Of a stretch of 64,000 nt of DNA, positions 1 through 11,188 are shown one piece after another. Both the position numbers and the translations under genes were made by a program. The DNA comes from Gordonia malaquae NBRC 108250 (GTDB lineage: Bacteria; Actinomycetota; Actinomycetes; Mycobacteriales; Mycobacteriaceae), in NCBI RefSeq assembly GCF_000344135.1, contig NZ_BAOP01000011.1:62001-126000 (forward strand), in the 5' to 3' direction. Each line of letters begins with the position of its first letter. Position 1 is the stretch's first letter. The notes under the pieces were generated by a model. That model saw nothing but the letters and a program-made list of their open reading frames with translations, was not told the DNA's origin and did not search any database.

Positions 1-777
1 GTCGTCGTACGACAGCGAGATGTTCTGCCGGAACGTCGTCGAGAGGTTCTCCGCCGTCAGGGTGTCCTCGATGGCGCCCTGCGCGACCACGCCGCCCTCG
101 GACAACATCAGCACGTTGGTGAAGCCCGGCGGAATCTCTTCCACATGGTGTGTGATCAGCACCATCGCGGGCGAGTCGGGGTCGGCGGCGAGAGTCCCGA
201 GTCGGTCGACGAGTTCTTCGCGTCCGCCGAGGTCGAGGCCCGCCGCAGGCTCGTCGAGCAGCAGCAGTTCGGGGTCGGTCATCAGACCGCGCGCGATGAG
301 GACACGTTTGCGCTCGCCTTCGCTCAGCGTGCCGAAGGTGCGGTCCGCGAGATGCTCGGCACCCATCGACTCCAGAATGTCGGCAGCCTGCGCGCGATCC
401 ATCGGGTCGTACTCCTCACGCCATCGCCCCAAGACGGCGTAACCGGCGGAGATCACCAGATCCGACACCTTCTCGTCTGCCGGGACGCGGCCGGCGAATG
501 CCGAACTGACGAGTCCGATCCGGGTGCTGAGCTCTCGGATGTCGGTGCGGCCCAGTTTCTCGCCGACCACGAAAGCATCACCGGTGGTCGGATGGTCGAG
601 CGCTGCAGCCATCCGCAGAAGGGACGTCTTGCCCGCGCCGTTCGGCCCGATGATCACCCACCGCTCGTCCAGTTCCACTCGCCAGTCGACGGGACCGACG
701 AGAGTCTTCCCGCTCCGAACCATCGACACGTCGTGGAACTCGATGAGCAGGTCGGGATCAGCGATGCGTTCAGTCAC
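1..777 (-). CDS. ABC transporter ATP-binding protein (3' end off window)
   Basis: ATPase subunit of an ABC transporter, cytoplasmic face of the membrane. The 259 codons in the window show the Walker A motif GPNGAGKT (residues 44-51), the signature LSEGE, and Walker B LLLLDEP followed by a D-loop, then the H-loop ITHHVEE. The C-terminus runs off the left edge. I start it at the GTG at 777 because [14 protein letters not shown] leads straight into the first ATPase strand; an ATG at 787 is closed by a stop four codons on. The short insert after Walker A and the ModF-like character fit the stand-alone ATPase next to serB2 in M. tuberculosis (Rv3041c, from memory). No permease is visible, so the substrate is unknown. 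Confidence 0.88.
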   Translation of the reverse strand, partial: MTERIADPDLLIEFHDVSMVRSGKTLVGPVDWRVELDERWVIIGPNGAGKTSLLRMAAALDHPTTGDAFVVGEKLGRTDIRELSTRIGLVSSAFAGRVPADEKVSDLVISAGYAVLGRWREEYDPMDRAQAADILESMGAEHLADRTFGTLSEGERKRVLIARGLMTDPELLLLDEPAAGLDLGGREELVDRLGTLAADPDSPAMVLITHHVEEIPPGFTNVLMLSEGGVVAQGAIEDTLTAENLSTTFRQNISLSYDD

Positions 778-836
778 GTCTCCATGGTGCACGATCGACG
801 TCGCCCGTCCGGCGACGGGGAATATTTCGTGTCTCG

Positions 837-1856
837 GTGTCGCTGCAACACAGCGTGACCGACACCCCCGCACCGACCGTTCCACTGTCCCTCCTCGACC
901 TCGCACAGGTGGGGCCGGGTGAGACGGTCGCCGAATCCCTCGCCCACTCGCTGAACCTCGCCCAGTACGCTGACCAGCACGGATACTCCCGTCTCTGGTA
1001 CGCCGAGCACCACAACATGCCTGCCATCGCGTCCGCCGCACCCGCGGTTCTGATCGCGCACATGGCCGCTCACACGTCCCGCATCCGGCTCGGCGCGGGC
1101 GGCGTCATGCTGCCGAACCACTCTCCTCTGGCGATCGCCGAACAGTACGGCACGCTCGCTGAGCTGCACCCCGGCAGGATCGACCTCGGTCTCGGCCGCG
1201 CACCAGGCGGCGACCAGGCCGTCTTCCATGCGCTGCGCCGCAGTCCGGCCGCATCCGAGCACTTCCCCGGCGACGTAGTCGAACTCCTCCGGTACTTCTC
1301 CGGCGCGGGTGTCGACGGCGTCCGCGCCACGCCCGGCAGCAACACGAACGTTCCGCTGTACATTCTCGGATCGTCGCTGTTCGGCGCTCAGCTTGCCGCC
1401 GCAGTCGGACTTCCGTTCGCGTTCGCCTCACACTTCGCACCGCAGGCGCTCGAGCGCGCCGTCGACATATACCTGCGAGACTTCCGCCCCGCCGAACTCC
1501 CTGACGGCTCGCAGTCCGAGCCGTACGTGATGGCTGCCGCAACCGTCATCGCCGACGACGACCCCGACCGGGCCGCGGCCCAACTGCACAACGCGAAGGT
1601 CCAGCGCGTCCGGCTGTTGTTCAATCGCGGCCGCAACCTGACGAACGCCGAGGCTGAGATGCTCCTCGACGGCCCGCAGGGCGCCCAGGTGGACGAAATG
1701 CTCCGCTACGCCGCCGTCGGCACCCCGGATCAGGTCCGTGAACAGTTGGCGTCGTTCACCGCCCACGCGCGCGCCGACGAACTGATCCTCGCTCCCCTGG
1801 CAGGCGACCGCGACGTCTGGCTCGGCACCGTCAAGCACCTCGCCCCCACACCCTGA
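837..1856 (+). CDS. LLM-class flavin-dependent oxidoreductase
   Basis: Luciferase-like monooxygenase family protein of about 339 residues, a TIM-barrel enzyme using FMN or F420. Family hallmarks are [13 protein letters not shown] near the N-terminus, [13 protein letters not shown] (residues about 51-63, the family's conserved AEHH), and [13 protein letters not shown] around residue 115. The best match is to the MsnO8-like LLM subfamily that often lies alone in actinobacterial genomes. The GTG at 837 gives the longest form; the GTG at 855 (MTDTPAPT) is equally plausible. It is divergent from the upstream ABC gene and tail-to-tail with the next gene. Flavin or F420 preference cannot be decided from sequence; the organism clearly makes F420. 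Confidence 0.85.
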   Translation: MSLQHSVTDTPAPTVPLSLLDLAQVGPGETVAESLAHSLNLAQYADQHGYSRLWYAEHHNMPAIASAAPAVLIAHMAAHTSRIRLGAGGVMLPNHSPLAIAEQYGTLAELHPGRIDLGLGRAPGGDQAVFHALRRSPAASEHFPGDVVELLRYFSGAGVDGVRATPGSNTNVPLYILGSSLFGAQLAAAVGLPFAFASHFAPQALERAVDIYLRDFRPAELPDGSQSEPYVMAAATVIADDDPDRAAAQLHNAKVQRVRLLFNRGRNLTNAEAEMLLDGPQGAQVDEMLRYAAVGTPDQVREQLASFTAHARADELILAPLAGDRDVWLGTVKHLAPTP

Positions 1857-1877
1857 CACCGGAGAACAGTCGGGGGG

Positions 1878-2612
1878 TCAGTCGATTCTGGCTCGTTCGG
1901 CGATGACAGTCATGGAGCCTGGCTCCACTTCGGTGAACCCGGCGTCGCGGACCGCGGCGGCGGCGCCACGGTCGGCCGCCGCGACGAGAGCCGACCACCG
2001 CTCTGCCGATGCGAGCCGCACGTCCAGCGGACACCCGGCGTCGTACCAGGTCTGCGCCTCGTCGAGCGAGAACAGCGCAACTCCGAGCATCGACGCGTGG
2101 CCCACCTGAGCGGCTGCTTTGCCGACTGTCATGTCCAGCCCCGGGTTGATCCACAGGCACAGGCCTTCGCCGTCGCCTGACGGATCACCCGACAGCAGCT
2201 CTCCGTCGACGTCAGTTCCACCGATCTGCAGCTTCTTCACCCGCGGGTCGACGTCGCCGACACGTCCCGGAACGAAGGCTCGTGCCTCACATCCGTCGTG
2301 CTCTGCGGTGACGCCCCAGAGGCCTTGAACGTCGTACCACTGCTTGCCGCGAGCCCGTCGAGCGATCTTCCGGATCCGCGCGTCGCACCAGGCATCGAGG
2401 CCCGGCGCCCACAGGCCATCGGTTTGGGCCCGCTCATCGAGACAGAGCAGGACCACGGCTCGCGCGGCAGCGACGAGCAGACCGTGGCGGTTCGGCGGGT
2501 CGGACTTCTCGATGCGCAGCACCATGCCCATCGCGAGGACATCGCCCGGATCCTCGGGATCGGTGCCGCCGCCGACGTATCCGACGAGGCGATCGTAGAC
2601 GTCGGAGAACAC
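1878..2612 (-). CDS. Peptidyl-tRNA hydrolase, PTH2 family
   Basis: About 244 residues. The C-terminal half carries the PTH2 domain: CLWINPGLDMTVGKAAAQVG then HASM, equivalent to the archaeal/eukaryal Pth2 core in which the Lys of GKAAAQ and the following His are part of the active site. The family releases peptidyl-tRNAs that drop off ribosomes. The N-terminal half is an actinobacteria-type extension that starts FSDVYDRLVGYVGGGTDPEDP. The GTG at 2612 lies four bases after the serB stop, so the gene is probably translated from the serB message; the longer TTG/ATG forms would lie inside serB. The family is firm; substrate range of this extended subfamily is inferred. Confidence 0.82.
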   Translation of the reverse strand: MFSDVYDRLVGYVGGGTDPEDPGDVLAMGMVLRIEKSDPPNRHGLLVAAARAVVLLCLDERAQTDGLWAPGLDAWCDARIRKIARRARGKQWYDVQGLWGVTAEHDGCEARAFVPGRVGDVDPRVKKLQIGGTDVDGELLSGDPSGDGEGLCLWINPGLDMTVGKAAAQVGHASMLGVALFSLDEAQTWYDAGCPLDVRLASAERWSALVAAADRGAAAAVRDAGFTEVEPGSMTVIAERARID

Positions 2613-2616
2613 CGAA

Positions 2617-3918
<1,302 letters not shown>

Positions 3919-3991
3919 TCAGTCGATTGAACCCCGCGGCCGTGCGCTCCTACGGTCAGTGGACCAACGCCTCGGAGAGAAGCGAGACCAC

Positions 3992-5167
3992 GTGACCTTG
4001 CGCCCGCACTCCCGCGCCGTCGCCGTCATCACCGCTGTGACGACTGCGTTCGTCTCCGTCAGCGCCTGCGGCGAGGCGTCATCCCACGACACGGCGGCCC
4101 GTACCGTGAGAACCACCACGTCTGCCGTCGAACGGCCGAGCGGCGCCCCCGAACGACGACCGTCCAATGTGCAGATCCGCAGGTTGGCACCCGATGAGAA
4201 GCCTCCGCAGTTTGTGCTGTTCTCATTCGACGGAGTCGGCGTGAGCCCACAGTTCCACAAGTTCCTCGACGCCGCCGACCGCAGCGGCGCTCGGTTCACG
4301 GCACTGATGACGGGTCTGTACTTCCTCACCGACGACGCCCGCAATCACTATCGCGCGCCCGGAAGGAAGCCGGGGGAAGCCGCGATCGGGTTCGGCGGGT
4401 CCACGAAGGACGTCAAGGCCGAGGTGAAGCTCCTCAACCGCACCTGGTTCGACGGCCACGAACTCGGCACCCACTACGTCGGCCACTTCTGCGCGGGGAC
4501 GTCGTACCCGGGTCGGGACTGGACCACGGCCGACTGGAACCACGAACTGGACCAGTTCTTCTCGCTGATGACGAACTGGCGCACGAACACCGGAATCACC
4601 GACGGCCCCGACTTGGCGTTCGGACCAGACGTTGTGCGCGGCGGTCGGACGCAGTGCCTCGAAGGCAGCCCGGCCAGCCTCTTCCCTGCCCTCGTGAAGC
4701 ACTCGATGACCTGGGACTCGTCGATGCCCGCCGATCGTCCCGGCATCTTCTGGCCGAAGAGAATCCGCGGGATCTGGGAGTTTCCCATCCCCTACGTGTA
4801 CTCGCCGCCGCTGCGCGCCAAGCAGACTGCTCTCGACTACAACTTCTGGGTCACCGCCAACGGTGCTGCGAACCGTCCCGCCGATGCGCCGCGAATCCGC
4901 CGGATCGTCCGCGAGACCTACCGATCGATGTACGACCGCGCCTACCGAGGAAACCGGGCGCCGATCGTGATCGCCAATCACTTCAACACCTGGAGCGGTG
5001 ACGCGTTCAACCCCGCCACCCGCGACTTCATGTCCGACGTCTGCGGCCGACCCGAGACGATCTGCGCCACCTACAGCGACGTCGTCGCCTGGATGGAAGC
5101 ACAGGACCCCGCCGTCCTCACACACTTGCAGCGGCTCGCGCCCGTCGCGGTCGACCCGAAGCACTAG
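3992..5167 (+). CDS. Polysaccharide deacetylase-like lipoprotein
   Basis: A 391-residue exported protein. The signal peptide ends in the lipobox VSAC (VITAVTTAFVSVSAC), so it should be lipid-anchored outside the membrane. The body resembles the NodB/carbohydrate esterase 4 fold: FVLFSFDGVG corresponds to the catalytic TFDDG strand, and HELGTHYVGH supplies an HxxxH metal pair. Differences from canonical NodB (a single Asp in the first motif and long inserts) place it in the divergent polysaccharide deacetylase-like group, so activity on cell-wall sugar is an inference. The GTG at 3992 is preferred over the ATG at 3959 because it places basic residues directly before the hydrophobic stretch. 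It stands alone, divergent from serB. Confidence 0.78.
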   Translation: MTLRPHSRAVAVITAVTTAFVSVSACGEASSHDTAARTVRTTTSAVERPSGAPERRPSNVQIRRLAPDEKPPQFVLFSFDGVGVSPQFHKFLDAADRSGARFTALMTGLYFLTDDARNHYRAPGRKPGEAAIGFGGSTKDVKAEVKLLNRTWFDGHELGTHYVGHFCAGTSYPGRDWTTADWNHELDQFFSLMTNWRTNTGITDGPDLAFGPDVVRGGRTQCLEGSPASLFPALVKHSMTWDSSMPADRPGIFWPKRIRGIWEFPIPYVYSPPLRAKQTALDYNFWVTANGAANRPADAPRIRRIVRETYRSMYDRAYRGNRAPIVIANHFNTWSGDAFNPATRDFMSDVCGRPETICATYSDVVAWMEAQDPAVLTHLQRLAPVAVDPKH

Positions 5168-5171
5168 TCCC

Positions 5172-5202
5172 CTGCTCGTTGAGCGAGCGTAGCGATTCGA
5201 AA
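5172..5202. repeat. Dispersed repeat, copy 1
   Basis: The stretch GTTGAGCGAGCGTAGCGA and its flanks reappear in inverse orientation and slightly diverged form at 54680-54709 (TTTCGA, CTCGCTCAA, GGAGCAG shared). Both copies are intergenic, just outside gene 3' ends. It looks like a REP-like dispersed element; function unknown. Confidence 0.55.
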
Positions 5203-5246
5203 CGCCGCAAGGCCCGTCCGAAGATCTCGGACGGGCCTTGCGGCGT
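5202..5246. terminator. Bidirectional hairpin terminator
   Basis: A perfect 20-bp inverted repeat with a 5-base loop (AGATC), arms 5202-5221 and 5227-5246, sits between the convergent deacetylase-like gene and ctaD. There is no U-tract, as is common in high-GC actinobacteria. Confidence 0.85.
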
Positions 5247-5257
5247 CATCTAGTGCG

Positions 5258-6970
5258 TCAGTGCGCGTCGTGCTTGTCGCTGCCCCAACCCACGTGGGCT
5301 TCGGCGCGCATGCGCTCCACCATGTGCGGGTAGTGCAACTCGAACGCCGGGCGCTCCGAGCGGATGCGCGGCAGTTCGGTGAAGTTGTGACGCGGCGGCG
5401 GGCAGCTGGTGGCCCACTCGAGCGAGTTGCCGAAGCCCCACGGATCGTCGACGGTCACGACCTCGCCGTAGCGGTAGCTCTTGAAGACGTTCCAGAGGAA
5501 CGGCAGCGTCGACAGGCCAAGCACCAGGGCGCCCGCGGTGGACACCATGTTCAGCTCGGTGAATCCGTCCGACGGCAGGTAGTCGGCGTAGCGACGCGGC
5601 ATGCCCTCGTTGCCCAGCCAGTGCTGCACCAGGAAGGTCAGGTGGAAGCCGATGAAGGTCAGCCAGAAGTGCCACTTGCCGAGAGTCTCGTCGAGCAGAC
5701 GGCCGGTCATCTTCGGGAACCAGAAGTAGATGCCCGCGTAGGTGGCGAACACGATGGTGCCGAAGAGCACGTAGTGGAAGTGGGCGACCACGAAGTACGA
5801 GTCGGAGACGTGGAAGTCGATCGGCGGTGCGGCGAGCAGGACGCCGGTGAGGCCACCGAAGAGGAACGTCACGATGAAGCCGATCGAGAACAGCATCGGC
5901 GTCTCGAACGTTATGCGGCCCTTCCACATCGTTCCGATCCAGTTGAAGAACTTCACACCGGTCGGGACCGCGATCAGGAACGTCATGAACGAGAAGAACG
6001 GCAGGAGAACCGAACCGGTCACGTACATGTGGTGAGCCCACACGGCGACGGACAGAGCCGCGATGGCGAGCGTCGCGTAGACCAGGCCCGAGTAGCCGAA
6101 CAGCGGCTTGCGGGAGAAGACCGGGAACACCTCGGACACGATGCCGAAGAACGGCAGGGCGATCACGTAGACCTCGGGGTGACCGAAGAACCAGAACAGG
6201 TGCTGCCACAGGATGACGCCGCCGTTGGCCGGGTCGTACAGGTGGGCGCCGAACTGGCGGTCCACTTCGAGGCCCATGAGCGCTGCGGTGAGCAACGGGA
6301 AGATCAGCAGGATCAGGACGCTGGTGACCAGGATGTTCCAGGTGAAGATCGGCATGCGGAACATGGTCATACCCGGTGCGCGGAGGCACACGACGGTGGT
6401 GATCATGTTGACCGCGCCGAGGATGGTGCCCAGACCGGCCACACCGAGACCCATGATCCAGAGGTCGGCGCCGACGCCGGGCGAGTGGACCATGTCGGTC
6501 AGCGGCGTGTACGCCGTCCAACCGAAGTCCGCTGCGCCACCCGGGGTGAGGAAGCCGCCGAGGGCGATCAGGTTGCCGAACAGGAACAGCCAGTAGCCCA
6601 GCGAGTTCAGGCGCGGGAACGCGACGTCGGGCGAGCCGATCTGAAGCGGGAGGACGAAGTTGGCGAAGCCGATGACGATCGGCGTCGCGTACATCAGCAG
6701 CATCACGGTGCCGTGCATCGTGAAGAGCTGGTTGAACTGCTCATTCGACAGGAACTGAAGTCCCGGATGTGCAAGCTCGGCACGCATCAGAAGCGCCATC
6801 AGTCCGCCGACGAGGAAGAAGGCGAAACAGGTGACGATGTACATCTGACCGATCAGCTTGTGATCGGTGGTGGTGATGAGCTTGTAGAAGAAAGAGCCCT
6901 TGGGCTGGTAACGCTCTGGGTAGGGGCGCTGGGCCTCCACCTGAGTCGTCGGCTGATCTACCGCGGTCAC
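5258..6970 (-). CDS. ctaD: Cytochrome c oxidase subunit I
   Basis: Haem-copper oxidase catalytic subunit of the aa3 oxidase (bcc-aa3 supercomplex), 570 residues with about twelve membrane helices. Diagnostic pieces are the haem a ligand in [15 protein letters not shown], the CuB/Tyr motif [19 protein letters not shown] (His-Pro-Glu-Val-Tyr), the HHMYVTG motif with the CuB histidines, and [13 protein letters not shown] carrying the haem a3 and haem a ligands. The GTG at 6970 has a strong ribosome site (GAGGAGGAAT) upstream. Gene order serB-ctaD-fecB is as I recall from M. tuberculosis. A pair of operator-like repeats lies in the upstream region shared with fecB. Confidence 0.98.
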   Translation of the reverse strand: MTAVDQPTTQVEAQRPYPERYQPKGSFFYKLITTTDHKLIGQMYIVTCFAFFLVGGLMALLMRAELAHPGLQFLSNEQFNQLFTMHGTVMLLMYATPIVIGFANFVLPLQIGSPDVAFPRLNSLGYWLFLFGNLIALGGFLTPGGAADFGWTAYTPLTDMVHSPGVGADLWIMGLGVAGLGTILGAVNMITTVVCLRAPGMTMFRMPIFTWNILVTSVLILLIFPLLTAALMGLEVDRQFGAHLYDPANGGVILWQHLFWFFGHPEVYVIALPFFGIVSEVFPVFSRKPLFGYSGLVYATLAIAALSVAVWAHHMYVTGSVLLPFFSFMTFLIAVPTGVKFFNWIGTMWKGRITFETPMLFSIGFIVTFLFGGLTGVLLAAPPIDFHVSDSYFVVAHFHYVLFGTIVFATYAGIYFWFPKMTGRLLDETLGKWHFWLTFIGFHLTFLVQHWLGNEGMPRRYADYLPSDGFTELNMVSTAGALVLGLSTLPFLWNVFKSYRYGEVVTVDDPWGFGNSLEWATSCPPPRHNFTELPRIRSERPAFELHYPHMVERMRAEAHVGWGSDKHDAH

Positions 6971-7127
6971 AGATTCCTCCTCGTGAGCACCATCGGCCTA
7001 GGTTCCCCGTCTGGGGTTTCCCGGTCGGCGGCACTGGACCTTCGTCCGTCCTAACTGCTGTGGCGCCGACCGAAGACAGCGCGCTGCACAACTGATCGTA
7101 GACCAGACTCGGCCCCGATTCCGACTG

Positions 7128-7173
7128 GGTCCTACGAACTGTCGTAATACGGTCCTACGAACTGTCGTATTAC
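7128..7173. promoter_or_regulatory. Tandem 23-bp repeat with dyad, operator-like
   Basis: Two back-to-back 23-bp units (7128-7150 and 7151-7173) differ at one base. Each contains the dyad TACGAactgTCGTA. They lie between the divergent ctaD and fecB-like genes, about 70-200 bases from either start, and look like a double binding site for a dimeric regulator. The regulator cannot be named. Confidence 0.6.
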
Positions 7174-7243
7174 GTCAGTCGCGGTGTGCGCCATGCCTGG
7201 TCGCCGGGGCGGCCGGTCGACGCCGCGGTGCTAGCGTAGGCCC

Positions 7244-8275
7244 GTGCGTACAGACCTTCGACGACTCTTCTCCGGCCGCCGCGCCGCCGCTGTCGCGTGT
7301 GCCGTGGCGCTTGTCGCGGGAACTGCGGCGTGTGGTTCCGACGACGACCTTCTGCGCACGCCGGACGGTTCGGTCATCTCGACGACGACCACCCGTTTCG
7401 CGGAGGTCAACATCGTCAACCCGGGCCGCGACTACTCGCGTACGTGCCTGGCGCCCACACCGGTCGACGCCGGCAAGACCGACGCGAAGCGCATCGTGGT
7501 CACCGACCCCGCTCTCCTCGATGCGCTCTGCGCGCTCGGGCTCGCCCCGCAGGTGCGTGCGATCGCCGCACCTTCCGGCTCGGTCCCCGAGTACCTCGGC
7601 CCCGACCTCGCGGCCGTCCCCGCGATCGGCGACACGCCGACCGCCGACCAGGTGACCGCGGCGAAGCCCGACCTCGTGCTGTCCACGCCGGAGACCGCAG
7701 CGCGCGCCGACGCGATGCGGTCGACAGGCGCTCTCGGATCGGCGCGTGTCGCCTCCGTCGACGTCGATGGCGACTGGCAGAAGGCGTTCCTCGCGGTCGC
7801 TGCGGCTACCGGCCGTTCTGCTGCGGGCAAGGTCCGCATCGACGAGTTCGTCGCCGAGGCAACCCGCGTCGGCCGTGTGATGGACGCCGCACATTCGCAG
7901 GTGTCGCTGGTCCGATTCACTCCCGATGACACGCTCATCGAAGGCACGTCGTCGTTCGGGGCGCAGATCATGGCGATCGTCGGCGTCGCTCGCCCTGCTG
8001 CACAGCGCACGCCCGAGACCGTAGTTCAGACGGACGCGAACTTCACCGACGCCGACGCCGACCTGATCCTGGTGAGCTACCAGGGCGACGGCGGACGGGA
8101 CCGCGGCGAGGACGTTCTGTTGTCGGATCAGTGGCTCGACATGGGCGCGCCCACGTGGAAGCGCGTGAAGTCCGTCGACGACAGCATCTGGCACACCGAT
8201 CCTGGTCTCGCCTCGGCATGGCTGGTCCTCAACGACCTCAAGGATTGCCTGAACAGCAGTTCCGCTGAGAACTGA
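7244..8275 (+). CDS. fecB: Iron-siderophore ABC transporter substrate-binding lipoprotein (FecB-like)
   Basis: A 343-residue periplasmic binding protein. The signal sequence (RRAAAVACAVALVAGTAAC) ends in the lipobox GTAAC, predicting a lipoprotein. The body fits the type III (BtuF/FecB) fold: ALGLAPQVRAIAAPSG, a conserved PDLVLSTPET segment in the first lobe, and ADADLILVSYQGDGG in the second. Position next to ctaD matches Rv3044 (fecB) of M. tuberculosis. No permease or ATPase for it lies nearby, so it probably works with components encoded elsewhere or has a non-transport role. The GTG at 7244 is the only start that gives a proper signal peptide. Confidence 0.82.
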   Translation: MRTDLRRLFSGRRAAAVACAVALVAGTAACGSDDDLLRTPDGSVISTTTTRFAEVNIVNPGRDYSRTCLAPTPVDAGKTDAKRIVVTDPALLDALCALGLAPQVRAIAAPSGSVPEYLGPDLAAVPAIGDTPTADQVTAAKPDLVLSTPETAARADAMRSTGALGSARVASVDVDGDWQKAFLAVAAATGRSAAGKVRIDEFVAEATRVGRVMDAAHSQVSLVRFTPDDTLIEGTSSFGAQIMAIVGVARPAAQRTPETVVQTDANFTDADADLILVSYQGDGGRDRGEDVLLSDQWLDMGAPTWKRVKSVDDSIWHTDPGLASAWLVLNDLKDCLNSSSAEN

Positions 8276-8299
8276 TTGTCGTACCCCGCGGGTAGAACT

Positions 8300-11188
8300 G
8301 TGTCCGTGAACGCCCCGCCTGTCCGAGTCCTGTGGCGGCCCGGCCTCGGCTTGGCGGTCTGGCCGTGGCGGCCCGACGCGGAACCGCCCTCACCCGGGTC
8401 GGTGTTCGACGACGCCGTCGAGCTGCCGTCGTCGCTGACCGATCTCCTCGGCGGACGAATACTGCGCCACACCGTCGAACTGCGGAGGCCTGGCGGTGGT
8501 CGGACATTCGCATCCACCACCGCGGTGGGCGTGCCGACCGCGGTGCAACTCCTCGACCGCTTCGATCATCTGCCCGCCGGCGGAGACACCGCGTTCTACC
8601 GCTACGTCCTGGCGGGTGTGCGGGCCGTCGTCGACGCAGGGGCCGTGGCTCCCGGAGTCGTGGACGTCGCCGGACTGCCCGAAGCACGGTGGCTTCCGCT
8701 CCCCACGACCGCGTGGCGAGCGTGGCTCAACGTCGTCCACGGCAGTGCTCCGCCCGCGGTCGCCGAGAACGGCGGCAGTGCTGCGATCACCGACTTCGCG
8801 ACCGAGGTCCTCGACTTCGAGGTCAGGAATCGGATCACCCACCGGGTGACCTCGCAAGTGGACCTGATCGCCGGTCTCGCCGCGCCGTCACCGATGCCGG
8901 TGAGCGCCGCCCCCGGGGCCCGAGGCGCGTGGAACGACTGGTTGGCAACCGTCGGTCCGGAGGCCGCAACTCTCGTCCTGCGGCTCAACGAACCCGCGGA
9001 CGATCCCGAGTCTCCACACGACTCGGAGGACGCAGACCGGTGGCGGCTCGAGGTGTGTCGACACGATGCGACCGGCGATGTGGTGCCAGTCGTCCCGCAC
9101 CGCACCGATCCGCACGACCTCGAGACGATCACCGGCGACCTGGCGTCGGCGGTTCGAGCATTCGGGGAACTGTCGCGTGCCGACACCGACCCGCACAGTC
9201 TGGACTTCCTTCTCGACACGGCGACTGTTGAGGACCTGTTCGCCCACGGGGCCACCGCGATCGCCGACGCGGGTGTGACTGTGCTCCTGCCGCGCACCAT
9301 CGCGTCGGTCTCCCCGAGTCTGTCTCTTCACGCCGGGGCCGTGCCCGACGGCGGAAGCAGGCCGGGATTCGTCGGTCTCGACGAGATCTCCGACTTCGAA
9401 TGGCGACTCGCTCTCGGCGACACCCCGGACTCCCCTGCGCTCACCCAGTCCGACCTGGACGAACTCGCCCAGCAGCACGGGAATCTGGTGAGGGTCCGTG
9501 GCCGGTGGCTACGAGCGGAGGGTGCAGCACTGACGCGGGCTGCAGCGTTCGTCGCCGCACAGAAAGCCCTCGCAGCTGCCGACGGGGAAGCATCGACGAT
9601 GGCCGAGTTGCTGACCCTGGTGGCCGACCCGACCGACCGGATCCCGGTCCCGGTGTCGAGTGTGAACGGACTCGGCTGGCTAGACGACGTCGCGCGCGGC
9701 GGCGCCATCGTTCCGGAACCGGTGACTCCGCCGCCTACCCTGCACGCCTCTCTACGCCCGTATCAGCAACTCGGACTCGACTGGTTGGTGTCCCTCGGCC
9801 GAATCGGCGCCGGCGCGGTCCTCGCCGACGACATGGGCCTCGGCAAGACCGTGCAGGTGATCGCTCTGCTCACGACCATGCGGGCAGACGATCCTGGACG
9901 CCACCCCGCGCTCGTCGTGTGCCCCATGTCGGTGATCGGCAACTGGCAGCGCGAGTTGGCGACCTTCGCTCCAGGACTCCGGGTGATCGTCCACCACGGA
10001 ACCGGCCGGTCGGTCGACGTGATCTCCACCGGCGACGTCGATGTAGTGCTGACCACGTTCGCGACGCTCGCACGCGACCGGGCCGGTCTCGCCGGGCTGC
10101 GGTGGAGCGAACTCGTCGTCGACGAAGCCCAGCACGTGAAGAACGTCCACACGGCAGCAGCGAAAGCGTTGCGCGCGATCCCGGCCCGGCTGCGAATCGC
10201 GCTGACGGGCACTCCGGTCGAGAACCGGCTGGAGGACCTTCGAGCCGTCGTCGATCTGGTGAACCCGGGGATGCTGGGGTCGGCGTCGGTGTTCCGGGCC
10301 CGCTTCGCCGAACCCATCGAACGCGATCGGGACGCCGATGCCCTGCGTAGGCTCACGGCGCTGACCGGCCCCTTCATCCTTCGGCGCACCAAAACGGATC
10401 CGGCTGTGGCACCAGACCTTCCGGAGAAGACGGAACTGACGGTCCGCACCAATCTGACAACCGAGCAGGCCGGGCTGTACCAGGCGGTTCTGAACGACTT
10501 GCACGAGGCGCTCGGCGACCCGAATCACAAGGGCGAGTTCCGGCGTCGCAGTGTCCTCGCGGCGCTGACCAGGCTGAAGCAGATCTGCAACCACCCGGCG
10601 CACTACCTCGCCGACGGATCCGCGTTGCTGCGCAAGCGCAGGCACCGGTCGGGCAAGGTCGAGTTGCTCATCGACATCCTGACCACGCTGATCGCCGAAG
10701 GCGATCGCGCGCTGGTGTTCACGCAGTTCGCGGCCTTCGCCGAACTGCTCGACGAATGGCTGACGCCGATCCTCGGGGTCGACGTGCCCGTGCTGCACGG
10801 CGGACGATCTCGCCGCGACCGTGACGCGATGGTCTCCGACTTCCAGTCCGTAGACGGGCCTCCCGTCCTGATCGCCACGCTCAAAGCGGGTGGCACCGGG
10901 CTCAACCTCGTCGGTGCGAACCATGTGATCCACGCCGACAGGTGGTGGAACCCGGCCGTCGAAGATCAAGCGACCGACCGCGCATACCGGATCGGGCAGA
11001 CGAAGAACGTGCAGGTCAGGAAGTTCGTGTGCGTCGGAACACTGGAGGAGCGCATCGACGAGATGGTCACCGCCAAGCGTGAACTCTCCCAGTTGACCGT
11101 CTCGACCGGGGAGAACTGGCTGAGCGACCTCGACGACGACGCCCTGTTCGACCTGCTCGCCCTGCGCGACGAGGCGGTCGGCGAATGA
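8300..11188 (+). CDS. SWI2/SNF2-family DEAD/DEAH helicase (HelZ-like)
   Basis: A large superfamily 2 ATPase of roughly 960 residues. The N-terminal half is an SNF2_assoc-like region. The helicase core shows Walker A ADDMGLGKTVQ, Walker B DEAQHVKN, motif III ALTGTPVENRLEDL, motif V LKAGGTGLNL and motif VI DRAYRIGQTKNVQ. Such proteins remodel protein-DNA or RNA polymerase complexes rather than unwind duplexes. The start is uncertain: TTG 8276, GTG 8300 and GTG 8306 are in frame. The stop overlaps the start of the SWIM-finger gene by four bases (ATGA), a pair I recall as helZ-Rv2102 in M. tuberculosis, there at another chromosomal position. Confidence 0.93.
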   Translation: MSVNAPPVRVLWRPGLGLAVWPWRPDAEPPSPGSVFDDAVELPSSLTDLLGGRILRHTVELRRPGGGRTFASTTAVGVPTAVQLLDRFDHLPAGGDTAFYRYVLAGVRAVVDAGAVAPGVVDVAGLPEARWLPLPTTAWRAWLNVVHGSAPPAVAENGGSAAITDFATEVLDFEVRNRITHRVTSQVDLIAGLAAPSPMPVSAAPGARGAWNDWLATVGPEAATLVLRLNEPADDPESPHDSEDADRWRLEVCRHDATGDVVPVVPHRTDPHDLETITGDLASAVRAFGELSRADTDPHSLDFLLDTATVEDLFAHGATAIADAGVTVLLPRTIASVSPSLSLHAGAVPDGGSRPGFVGLDEISDFEWRLALGDTPDSPALTQSDLDELAQQHGNLVRVRGRWLRAEGAALTRAAAFVAAQKALAAADGEASTMAELLTLVADPTDRIPVPVSSVNGLGWLDDVARGGAIVPEPVTPPPTLHASLRPYQQLGLDWLVSLGRIGAGAVLADDMGLGKTVQVIALLTTMRADDPGRHPALVVCPMSVIGNWQRELATFAPGLRVIVHHGTGRSVDVISTGDVDVVLTTFATLARDRAGLAGLRWSELVVDEAQHVKNVHTAAAKALRAIPARLRIALTGTPVENRLEDLRAVVDLVNPGMLGSASVFRARFAEPIERDRDADALRRLTALTGPFILRRTKTDPAVAPDLPEKTELTVRTNLTTEQAGLYQAVLNDLHEALGDPNHKGEFRRRSVLAALTRLKQICNHPAHYLADGSALLRKRRHRSGKVELLIDILTTLIAEGDRALVFTQFAAFAELLDEWLTPILGVDVPVLHGGRSRRDRDAMVSDFQSVDGPPVLIATLKAGGTGLNLVGANHVIHADRWWNPAVEDQATDRAYRIGQTKNVQVRKFVCVGTLEERIDEMVTAKRELSQLTVSTGENWLSDLDDDALFDLLALRDEAVGE

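Noticed and set aside
5261-7054. A 597-codon plus-strand frame
   Set aside because: Exact antisense of ctaD, which is a certain gene.
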